A stretch of 13,652 bases of DNA from Chitinophagales bacterium. Its GTDB lineage: Bacteria; Bacteroidota; Bacteroidia; Chitinophagales; UBA2359. The DNA lies in contig JAHDIA010000076.1 in the NCBI GenBank assembly GCA_020631035.1, positions 1-13,652 of the forward strand. Reading direction: 5' to 3'. The notes beneath the pieces were generated by a model. The model was not told where the DNA came from. It saw only the letters and a list, made by a program, of their open reading frames with translations, and ran no database searches. The position numbers were made by a program, and so were the translations under genes. Below, one piece after another: positions 6,942 to 13,607 of the stretch (position 1 is its first letter; each line of letters begins with the position of its first letter).

Positions 6942-8549
6942 TTAACTAATAATAGACTGTAGTTTCATTGCTACACCCATATCACCTTTTACTTTGAGTT
7001 TGCCGCCCATAAACGCCATCATAGGGTTAAGGTCGCCACTCATCAATTGTTGAAAATCGTCCATAGATACCTCAACTACACAGTCGGCATCTTTGTCTTC
7101 TGTACTGACAACATTTTCTTCACCAGTACCGTCCAAATAAATTTTTTGACCTTCTAAGTCAAACTTCAAAGTATTGCCCAATGCATCTGCATTTGCCGCT
7201 CTTTCTTTGATTCCCGATAAAATAGTTTCAAAACTCATAATTTCTTCGTTTTTATGATTAATAGATTGTTTTGATATTGTTTCGTTTTCTTTTTTTGCGT
7301 GCCCATTGCCATTCATACTGTTTGGGGGAGCCACAGTGGCTGCTTGAGCAACACTCGCTGTTGCCTTTTGGTTTAATTCCATCTCGTCAGCACGTTTGTA
7401 CTGCTTGGAGTCGATGACCATTTTGGCAATGATTTCTCTCATAATTTCAGACGAGCCACCACCAATGGTTCCAATTCGACTGTCTCTAAACATTCGGGCA
7501 ACTTTGTATTCTTCCATATAGCCATAACCGCCAAAAAATTGTAGACATTGATAAGCCACTTTGTCCGATAATTCAGAAGCCAAGAGCTTTGCCATAGAGC
7601 ATTCTTTGACAGCGTATTGCTTGTCGTTGTGTAAGCGGCAGCAATGATACACAAAATATTTGACAGACTCAATTTCTGCTGCCATTTGTGCAATTCTGTG
7701 ACGCAAAACCTGGAAGCGGTTGATCTTTCTACCAAAGGCTTCACGCTCCGACATATATTGCAAAGCATAGTTCATCGCTTCTTCGCAGCCTGTATAGCCC
7801 AAGATGGCACCAACCAAACGTTCCAATTGCAAACCACCCATCAAGTAAAAGAAACCCTGTCCTTCATCGCCAATCAGGTTTTCAGCAGGTACTTTTACAT
7901 TGTCAAAATGCAGTTCGGCTGTGTCCGAAGCGTGCCAGCCCAACTTCTTCAATTTGTTGGCAGAAACGCCCTCGGCATCTCTATCAATCACCAACAAACT
8001 AATGCCATTGATGCCTGCCTCTGGATCTGTTTTGACTACTGTGACGATAAAATCACCATAGACTCCATTGGTGATAAAGGTCTTTGACCCATTGACTATA
8101 TAATGGTCGCCTTGTTTAATTGCCTTGGTCTGAATATTGGCAACATCAGAGCCCGCTCCTGGTTCGGTAATGCCGATTGCACTAATCGCCTCACCCGAAA
8201 TAATCTTGGGCAAGTACTTTTGCTTGAGCTTTTCAGTACCATGTTTCAAAATGTAAGGTCCCGACATATACTGAACCACACTTTGTACAATGGAGAATCC
8301 CCCCGAATAGCACTTGGTAATTTCTTCGGTAAAGACCACTGAGTAGAAAAAGTCGAGATCAGCACCACCATATTCTTCTGGATAGTTGAGTCCCAAAAAT
8401 CCTTGGTCGCCCATTTTTTTCCATAATTCTTTGGGTATCTGTCTGTCTTCTTCCCATTGGTCAATATTGGGTAAGACTTCTTTTTTCAAAAAGTCTCTTA
8501 AACTCTGTCTAAAGAGTTCATGTTCTTCGGTAAAATAATACGATGTCAT
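6942..8549 (-). CDS. acyl-CoA dehydrogenase fused to an SCP2 sterol-carrier domain
   Basis: A 535-residue fusion. Residues 1-385 are a complete FAD-dependent acyl-CoA dehydrogenase, catalysing alpha,beta-desaturation of an acyl-CoA with electrons passed to electron-transfer flavoprotein. Family motifs include GITEPGAGSD (126-135), NGSKTFITNG (153-162) and FGGYGYMEEY (339-348). At the usual catalytic-Glu site of the MCAD type (YEGT) it has GGGSSEI (363-369). Glu243 in LQLERL matches the alternative base known from isovaleryl-CoA and long-chain acyl-CoA dehydrogenases, so activity is expected. A polar Ala/Gln/Asn linker (about 390-436) leads to a 98-residue SCP2 domain (438-535; LYS-rich end GGKLKVKGDMGVAMKLQ), which binds fatty acyl or sterol-like lipids. 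The SCP2 part begins with an internal Met438 preceded by an A-rich stretch, so separate internal initiation is possible. The start at 8549 is 12 bp after the SDR stop: same operon. A terminator follows. Substrate chain length is not readable. Confidence 0.93.
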   Translation of the reverse strand: MTSYYFTEEHELFRQSLRDFLKKEVLPNIDQWEEDRQIPKELWKKMGDQGFLGLNYPEEYGGADLDFFYSVVFTEEITKCYSGGFSIVQSVVQYMSGPYILKHGTEKLKQKYLPKIISGEAISAIGITEPGAGSDVANIQTKAIKQGDHYIVNGSKTFITNGVYGDFIVTVVKTDPEAGINGISLLVIDRDAEGVSANKLKKLGWHASDTAELHFDNVKVPAENLIGDEGQGFFYLMGGLQLERLVGAILGYTGCEEAMNYALQYMSEREAFGRKINRFQVLRHRIAQMAAEIESVKYFVYHCCRLHNDKQYAVKECSMAKLLASELSDKVAYQCLQFFGGYGYMEEYKVARMFRDSRIGTIGGGSSEIMREIIAKMVIDSKQYKRADEMELNQKATASVAQAATVAPPNSMNGNGHAKKENETISKQSINHKNEEIMSFETILSGIKERAANADALGNTLKFDLEGQKIYLDGTGEENVVSTEDKDADCVVEVSMDDFQQLMSGDLNPMMAFMGGKLKVKGDMGVAMKLQSIIS

Positions 8550-8561
8550 ATTTAGTGAAAT

Positions 8562-9347
8562 TTATTTTTTATTGATTTCATTTGCTGCAATTTTCATAGC
8601 CAGTTTGCTGGGCAATCTTCTGCTGATTTTGTTCAACCAGTGAAATTGAATTTTGGGAACAACCATATCTTGTCCATTTATCAATGCTTTGTAGGCATCT
8701 TTTGCCACTCTACTGGCTTCAACTGCCATCCAACTGTCAAATACTTTGGAGCGTTCCATCTTTGAGGCCTTCTGAAATCCCGAACGTACCGATGTGGGAC
8801 AAACCGCTGTGGTGCGCACCTTACTGCCTTGCTCTTTGAGTTCATAATTGAGTCCGCGGCTAAAATTTAAAATAAAACTTTTACTAGCCGCATAAGTCGT
8901 AAAATAAGGACTCGGTTGAAAGGCTGAAATAGAGGAAATATTTAAAATTTTTCCTTCATCTCGCTTCAACATATCGTCCAAAAACAAACGGGTCAATTTG
9001 TAGACTGTCATAATGTTGAGTTCCAACATATTTATTTCTCGCTCCATTGGTATGTCAGGTATAAATCCATAAGACCCAAAACCTGCATTGTTGACCAATA
9101 CATCGACTGTTATTTGATTGCTTCGACAAAATTCATATACCTCATTAGGGGCATCTTTTTCTGTCAAATCTTTTTGCAATATGTCTACTTCAATATCGGG
9201 AAACAAAGCCCTTAGTTTTGATTGAGCATCTAATAATTCGCCCATTGGTTTGCTCACCAATAACAAGTGGTAGCCATCTTGTCCAAAACATTTCGCCAAC
9301 TCCAATCCAATGCCACTCGAACCACCTGTAATCAAAACTGTTTTCAT
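8562..9347 (-). CDS. short-chain dehydrogenase/reductase (classical SDR)
   Basis: A 261-residue NAD(P)-dependent oxidoreductase of the classical SDR type. The nucleotide-binding motif TGGSSGIG is at 7-14, Asp60 (KDL) contacts adenine, and NNAG is at 86-89. The catalytic tetrad is Asn111, Ser139, Tyr152 and Lys156 (YAASK). After the second strand the sequence LVSKP carries a basic residue, which leans towards NADP(H). The usual PG motif is replaced by CPTSVRSGF, as in many DltE/YqjQ-like members. Length is normal. It is the first gene of a two-gene unit with the acyl-CoA dehydrogenase-SCP2 fusion, 12 bp apart, so a beta-hydroxy/keto-acyl or lipid carbonyl substrate is plausible, but this is only context. 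The start at 9347 is the only one that keeps the Rossmann N-terminus; the leader is A/T-rich without a Shine-Dalgarno. Confidence 0.92.
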   Translation of the reverse strand: MKTVLITGGSSGIGLELAKCFGQDGYHLLLVSKPMGELLDAQSKLRALFPDIEVDILQKDLTEKDAPNEVYEFCRSNQITVDVLVNNAGFGSYGFIPDIPMEREINMLELNIMTVYKLTRLFLDDMLKRDEGKILNISSISAFQPSPYFTTYAASKSFILNFSRGLNYELKEQGSKVRTTAVCPTSVRSGFQKASKMERSKVFDSWMAVEASRVAKDAYKALINGQDMVVPKIQFHWLNKISRRLPSKLAMKIAANEINKK

Positions 9348-9455
9348 TTTTTAAATTTAAAAGGATGCCTGGCATTTTTAAAATGTCTCACATCTTATGA
9401 AATGTATTAGATGGGGGGCATCGACTAAACAAATTGCCTTCAGATGCCCACCATC
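9348..9455. promoter_or_regulatory. leader of the SDR operon with two hairpins
   Basis: Upstream of the SDR start the DNA holds ATGCC-T-GGCAT (9365-9375), flanked on both sides by TTTAAA-rich sequence. A stronger hairpin follows: ATGGGGGGCATC (9411-9422) with GATGCCCACCAT (9443-9454), 11 of 12 pairs and a 20 nt loop. The second hairpin abuts the distal end of repeat copy 2 and could be part of it or an attenuator or terminator. I did not find a clean TAnnTTTG promoter on the - strand here. Confidence 0.45.
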
Positions 9456-9620
9456 AGAAGCGTCGGATGAGCGGGAGGATGCACCTTGGTCCGCAGCCAA
9501 AAACATGCGCTGGTTAACCAGAGTACACGCAGCCTAGAACCAGTGGCGTTGCACTAGAAAAATTTAAGATTGAAAATTCAAAATTTAAGATTGGCTGAAT
9601 TTTCAATTTTAAATCTTGAA
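9456..9620 (-). repeat. dispersed ~165 bp intergenic element, copy 2
   Basis: On the - strand it has the same order as copy 1: an AT-rich hairpin, then the core. The hairpin pairs ATTGAAAATTCA (9569-9580) with TGAATTTTCAAT (9596-9607), a perfect 12 bp stem inside a run of 7-mers. The core is 9456-9555. It starts about 14 bp after the acyl-CoA synthetase stop (9634-9636) and is in sense with that gene. Structural counterparts of copy 1 are visible: ACGC (9527-9530) with GCGT (9546-9549), the perfect palindrome CTGGTTAACCAG (9510-9521), and a small hairpin TTGG/CCAA (9486-9500) at the place where copy 1 also folds although the sequence differs most there. Confidence 0.72.
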
Positions 9621-9633
9621 TTCACAATTGAAT

Positions 9634-11310
9634 TTACTCCTCCCACAAAATCGACTCATTGTGTTCGTGCCATTCAAGAAACTGCTCTTTGTATTTGTCG
9701 TTGATTGCTCCCCGACGGACCTTGAGCGTTGGTGTCAATACCTTATTGTCTACCGACCATTCTTCTTTGACAATGACAATGGTGGACACCCTTTGATAAT
9801 TTGCCAAACTTTTGTTGGCTGTTTTAAGGTTGTTTTCCAAATCTTTTTTAATGGTATTTTTATCTGCTTTTTGTCCCTTTTCTGAAAGGACGATGAGGGC
9901 GATGGGTTGTGGCAAGGCAAGCCCAACAATACAAATTTGTTCGATGAGTTCGTTGTCGGCAAATTTCCATTCGATGGGTGTGGGGACAACGTATTTGCCT
10001 TTGGTTGTTTTAAAAGTATCGCTGACCCTTCCTGTAATATGCAAGAAGCCATCTTTGTCTAAGTTGCCTTTGTCGCCCGTATGTATCCAGCCATCTTTGA
10101 TGACTTGATTTGTTTTTTCTTCATCTTTGTAATAGCCCAACATTTTCCAAGGCATTTGCAAAAGTATTTCATTGGAGCCTTCTTCTATTTTGATTTTTAC
10201 TTTTTGGGCAGCTTTGCCCACTGTACCACTTTTGATATTGGTTTTGGGCATTAAGGTTGCTCCGCCACAAGTCTCTGTCATACCATAAACCTCTCTCAAG
10301 ACAATGCCGAATTTTTTATACCAATCTTTGACACTGTCTGAGGTAGGAGCCGCACCTGTTAAAATCACATTGGCTTTGCTCAATCCCAATGCTTTTTGAA
10401 TGCGCGTTTTCATAAAACCCGAAACGATGGGAATACGCATAATTAAGTTGAGTCTATTGGCAGGAATTTTTCCGAGAATGGCGAGTTGAAACTTGGTCCA
10501 TATTCTGGGAACTGCTAGGAACAAAGTAGGTTGGACATCTCCCAAGTTTTTGGCAAAAGTATCAAGCGACTCTGCAAAAGAAATACTGCCACCCGTCATC
10601 AAGGATGCCATCTCAACAATGATGCGTTCTGCGATGTGGTTGAGGGGGAGAAACGAAAAGAAACGGTGTTCTTTGCTTTGGAAAACCCCTAAGTCGCCGT
10701 TTTGCATTTCATTTTCTAACAAGAGTATGGGGCATTTGCATTGAAGCATTACACCCTTGGGAGTTCCCGTTGTACCAGAGGTGAAAATAATGGTCCAAAG
10801 ATCCTCTAAACTAGAGCTCGGATTGCCTTGAATGCCTTGGTACTGACCAATCAAATCTTCCCAACGCAATCCTTCCGTTATTTTGACATTGCCTTCGTAA
10901 TGTGGAAAGGAGATGATTTGAACATCATCGGGAACACCAGTACTGGCATCTTTCCAGTCGTCGAGTTTGCCAACAAACAAGGCTTGTATGTCGCTTTTGG
11001 CAATGACACTCTTTAGTTGGTCGCCATTGAGGGTCGGGTAGAAGGGAACAGAGATGTAACCACCCATCATAATGGCGAGGTCGGCAAGAATCCAGTGCAT
11101 ACAGTTTTTGGAAAATATGCCGATGTGCGCGCCTTTGGGGATGTTTAAATTTTGTAGTGCCTCAACCATTTTTCTCACCTCTTGTCCTGCTTCTCCCCAA
11201 GTCATAGTCTGCCATTCATCTCCTTGAGGTTGGAGTAAAAATAAATTATCGGGAGTGTCCTTTTCCCATTGGTAAAAACATTCGATTGGACTGTTGAAAT
11301 TGGTGTTCAT
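9634..11310 (-). CDS. AMP-forming long-chain acyl-CoA synthetase
   Basis: A 558-residue member of the ANL adenylating superfamily, activating a fatty acid with ATP and then CoA at the cytoplasmic side of the membrane. The phosphate-binding loop is TSGTTGTPKG (177-186). FLPLNHIAER (220-229) is the motif typical of long-chain acyl-CoA synthetases. The A5 motif is YGMTETCGG with Glu346, and the adenylate-binding HTGD has Asp413. The hinge region ITGRVSDTFKTTKGKY (425-440) includes Arg428, and the catalytic A10 lysine is Lys530 in LTPTLK. It is somewhat shorter than many bacterial long-chain enzymes, but every core motif is present. It lies between two acyl-CoA dehydrogenase genes on the same strand and would supply their substrate. 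The gene is separated from its upstream neighbour by 181 bp with two hairpins and from the downstream SDR by 286 bp holding repeat copy 2, so it may be a separate unit. The start at 11310 gives the normal family N-terminus. Confidence 0.94.
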   Translation of the reverse strand: MNTNFNSPIECFYQWEKDTPDNLFLLQPQGDEWQTMTWGEAGQEVRKMVEALQNLNIPKGAHIGIFSKNCMHWILADLAIMMGGYISVPFYPTLNGDQLKSVIAKSDIQALFVGKLDDWKDASTGVPDDVQIISFPHYEGNVKITEGLRWEDLIGQYQGIQGNPSSSLEDLWTIIFTSGTTGTPKGVMLQCKCPILLLENEMQNGDLGVFQSKEHRFFSFLPLNHIAERIIVEMASLMTGGSISFAESLDTFAKNLGDVQPTLFLAVPRIWTKFQLAILGKIPANRLNLIMRIPIVSGFMKTRIQKALGLSKANVILTGAAPTSDSVKDWYKKFGIVLREVYGMTETCGGATLMPKTNIKSGTVGKAAQKVKIKIEEGSNEILLQMPWKMLGYYKDEEKTNQVIKDGWIHTGDKGNLDKDGFLHITGRVSDTFKTTKGKYVVPTPIEWKFADNELIEQICIVGLALPQPIALIVLSEKGQKADKNTIKKDLENNLKTANKSLANYQRVSTIVIVKEEWSVDNKVLTPTLKVRRGAINDKYKEQFLEWHEHNESILWEE

Positions 11311-11327
11311 ATTATAATGGTTTTGGA

Positions 11328-11435
11328 TTCTTTTACAATTTTTGTGGAAGAGAGTTAATTCTTAAACAAGCTATCCAGTCGCCTGTGGCTTCCTTCTATT
11401 TGTTTAAGAATTACTCTCCAAAAATTGTAAAAGAA
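11328..11435. repeat. 108 bp near-perfect palindrome
   Basis: The outer arms are a perfect 17 bp match: TTCTTTTACAATTTTTG (11328-11344) with CAAAAATTGTAAAAGAA (11419-11435). The inner arms at 11350-11368 and 11401-11418 match over 18 bp with a single bulged T. A 5 nt bulge separates the two stems on the left side. The 32 nt loop contains AAGC/GCTT, which can close a further small stem. The palindrome ends 17 bp upstream of the acyl-CoA synthetase start. As RNA it would fold into a very stable rod in the leader of that gene; it could equally be a small palindromic mobile element. Confidence 0.8.
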
Positions 11436-11450
11436 CCTGGGTTTTAGGCG

Positions 11451-11485
11451 ATTTCCCACTTGGGCAATATGCCCAAGTGGGGAAT
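11451..11485 (-). terminator. GC-rich hairpin after the first acyl-CoA dehydrogenase gene
   Basis: CCCACTTGGGC (11455-11465) and GCCCAAGTGGG (11471-11481) form a perfect 11 bp stem with a 5 nt loop. A G-T pair and three A/T pairs extend it to 15 bp. It starts 6 bp after the - strand stop at 11492. No T tract follows on the - strand, so it may be a weak terminator, a processing site or a 3'-end protector rather than a full stop. Confidence 0.65.
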
Positions 11486-11491
11486 TCAGTA

Positions 11492-13282
11492 TTACAATTT
11501 ATATTGATTTTCTTCAATAAAGTATTGTGCCACCTTCCTACGAGCATTTTTTAAATTGTAGGGAGGCAAGTGCGTCAATGTTTGTACAGCTTGAAGCAAT
11601 TGTTCCGCCTCTTCACCTTCGGTAAATGCATAAAGTGCTTCTTGTGCTTCCTGCGCAATTTTGGCAGCAGTTTTATACATTAAAAGAGTTGTCAACTCTT
11701 GGCGAACTTCCAAGTTTTTGTCTTGGTGTTTTTCAGTTCTCAAAAGTGCCGACTCAAAGGCATACAATTGAATGAGACAGTTCGCCAAATGAATCAAGAT
11801 TTCTTGTTCTTCTTTGAGTTGTGTCATCAATTTCTGGGCGGCAGTTCCTGCGACCAATAAAGTTGCTTTTTTAAGGTGCTGCAAACTTCTATTGGCATCT
11901 GCAAAGAACGAACCATCGGTTTTAGGCAATAACAAAGCATCGTTTTTCATTTCGCTTGTAATGCGCATCAAAGGAGCCATCAAATCGAGTTTGCCTTTCA
12001 TTACTTTGCGGAACAACATATCCACAATGAGCATACGATTGATTTCGTTGGTTCCTTCGTAGATGCGGTTGATACGAGCATTGCGGTAATGAACTGAAAT
12101 AACACTTTCAGAAGAATACCCCATTCCGCCATGCATCTGCAAAGCCTCATCTATAACAAAAGATTCGGCTTCGGAATTGTGGACTTTGGCAATGGCGCAC
12201 TCAATCGAAAATTCGGCAATGGACTTAAATTTGGTATCTAGTATCTCTAAGCCATCAGCGACCAATTTGTCTCTTACTTCGTCTATGTGCGAAGCGGTAC
12301 GGCAAAAGATAGCTTCCATCGCATAGATGTTGGCTGCCATCTCTCCAATTTTGTGTTGAATGGCTCCAAAGGATGAAATGGCTTTGCCAAATTGTTCTCT
12401 TTCGTTGGCATAATTGATACCCAATTTGAAGGCTTTCTTGGCATTGTTGGTTACAGAAGTTGCCAACTTAATACGTCCTGTGTTGAGCACATTTACTGCA
12501 ATTTTAAAACCCTTGTTTCTTTCGCCCAAAAGGTTCTCAATAGGAACAGGTACATTTTCAAAAAAGACCATTCTGGTCGAAGACCCCTTGATGCCCATTT
12601 TGTCTTCTTCGGCTCCCAATGAAATGCCGCCATAGCTTTTTTCTACAATGAGGCAAGACAAATTGGGATCATCGTCTATTTTGGCAAATACAAAAAATAA
12701 ATCGGCGTGTCCTGCGCTGGTGATCCACATTTTTTGTCCATTGAGGATGTAGTGCGTACCTGCTTCGTTGAGGACTGCTTTGGATTTGCCAGAGTTGGCA
12801 TCGGAACCAGCCGAGGGTTCTGTCAAGCAATAGCAAGATTTGATTTCTGCCGTAACGATTTTGGGAAGGTATTGGGCTCTTTGTTCCTTATTGCCATAGA
12901 GTAGGAGTGGGGCTACACCCAAGCTGGTTTGTACCCCTGCTGTCAGACCAAATGCATAGCAAGAAAAAGCCACTTCACAAAATGCCAATTGTGTTTTAAA
13001 GTTTGCAGCAAATCCTCCATATTCTTCTGGAACGCCTACTCCCAAAAATCCTAGCTCTGCCATTTCTTCAAGTAACTGTGGAGCGATCTTGGTGCCTTCC
13101 AAACTATCGAAGGTTTTTTGTAGGGGTTCTATTTTTTTGTCTATAAAATCCAATACACTTTGACGAAGCATCTTCTGTTCCTCTGTATAATCTTCGTGCG
13201 TTGAGATGCTTTGTGGATTGGTACCTTTGATGAGAAAGGCACCGCCTTGTGCGATTTCTGTTGCTGTATCTGTGTTAATCAT
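11492..13282 (-). CDS. acyl-CoA dehydrogenase, VLCAD/ACAD9-like with C-terminal extension
   Basis: A 596-residue FAD enzyme for the first step of fatty-acid beta-oxidation. After an N-terminal extension of about 30 residues the dehydrogenase fold runs to about residue 420: CLTEPSAGSDA (152-162), NGQKMWITSAGH (181-192), MHGGMGYS (383-390). The catalytic base is Glu409 in RIYEGTNEI, the standard MCAD/VLCAD position. About 175 further residues form a helical C-terminal domain like that of very-long-chain acyl-CoA dehydrogenase and ACAD9. In those enzymes the domain supports membrane association and dimer contacts, so a long-chain, membrane-associated enzyme is the likely role. It differs from the other dehydrogenase in this window in both the position of the catalytic Glu and the C-terminal domain, so the two probably act on different acyl-CoAs. 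It is the first gene of the cluster; a GC-rich hairpin follows the stop. The start at 13282 gives an N-terminus slightly longer than the fold requires. Confidence 0.94.
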   Translation of the reverse strand: MINTDTATEIAQGGAFLIKGTNPQSISTHEDYTEEQKMLRQSVLDFIDKKIEPLQKTFDSLEGTKIAPQLLEEMAELGFLGVGVPEEYGGFAANFKTQLAFCEVAFSCYAFGLTAGVQTSLGVAPLLLYGNKEQRAQYLPKIVTAEIKSCYCLTEPSAGSDANSGKSKAVLNEAGTHYILNGQKMWITSAGHADLFFVFAKIDDDPNLSCLIVEKSYGGISLGAEEDKMGIKGSSTRMVFFENVPVPIENLLGERNKGFKIAVNVLNTGRIKLATSVTNNAKKAFKLGINYANEREQFGKAISSFGAIQHKIGEMAANIYAMEAIFCRTASHIDEVRDKLVADGLEILDTKFKSIAEFSIECAIAKVHNSEAESFVIDEALQMHGGMGYSSESVISVHYRNARINRIYEGTNEINRMLIVDMLFRKVMKGKLDLMAPLMRITSEMKNDALLLPKTDGSFFADANRSLQHLKKATLLVAGTAAQKLMTQLKEEQEILIHLANCLIQLYAFESALLRTEKHQDKNLEVRQELTTLLMYKTAAKIAQEAQEALYAFTEGEEAEQLLQAVQTLTHLPPYNLKNARRKVAQYFIEENQYKL

Positions 13283-13396
13283 TTCTATTTGGTGAAAAAT
13301 TTATTTGGTTAAGTAATATTTGGTGTAATAATTAAAATTAATTGTAGGAGCAAAGGTTTGGTCTTGCATCGCTACTTATTTGCTCGCTATTCGCTT

Positions 13397-13468
13397 TTAG
13401 TCCCGTTGTTTTGGAGTCCTAACAGGTCTTTAAGACCTGTTAGGACTAACCAAAACAACGGGAGCTAA
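13397..13468. repeat. 72 bp long palindrome (REP/MITE-like hairpin)
   Basis: The inner arms are perfect over 15 bp: GTCCTAACAGGTCTT (13416-13430) with AAGACCTGTTAGGAC (13432-13446), one base between them. The outer arms are perfect over 14 bp: TCCCGTTGTTTTGG (13401-13414) with CCAAAACAACGGGA (13450-13463). A further four pairs follow after a single bulge. Weaker inverted similarity continues outward (CTCGCTA near 13383 against TATCGAG near 13477). Such symmetry and the CCTGTTAGG core resemble short palindromic repeats found between genes in Bacteroidota (recollection, unchecked). Confidence 0.8.
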
Positions 13469-13588
13469 CCGCTGCTATCGAGGCTATTTTATTTTGTTCA
13501 GTTGCATTCGCAGAGAACATATTTATTTATCGTTCTTGCATGAATACTTTGTATTCTGAGTTATATATCCATTTGGTTGACTTTATCT

Positions 13589-13607
13589 ATTATTTGGTCC
13601 AAATAAT
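13589..13607. promoter_or_regulatory. 19 bp operator-like palindrome
   Basis: ATTATTTGGTCCAAATAAT is a perfect palindrome with 9 bp arms around one base. Its half-site word TATTTGG recurs three times directly in front of the acyl-CoA dehydrogenase start. This suggests, but does not prove, a binding site for a dimeric repressor of the fatty-acid cluster or of a gene beyond the right edge. Confidence 0.35.

Noticed and set aside
7644..8087. 147-codon open frame on the + strand inside the acyl-CoA dehydrogenase-SCP2 gene
   Set aside because: It is antisense to a strongly conserved enzyme region; the peptide has no recognisable motif and reads like reverse-strand translation.
9616..9885. 89-codon + strand open frame at the end of the acyl-CoA synthetase gene
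   Set aside because: It is antisense to the C-terminal domain with its A10 lysine motif; hydrophobic composition comes from complementing Lys/Asn-rich codons.
6942..13282. A single four-gene operon for the fatty-acid cluster
   Set aside because: Gaps of 181 and 286 bp with hairpins and palindromes argue against assuming one transcript; only the SDR and fusion gene (12 bp gap) are clearly coupled.
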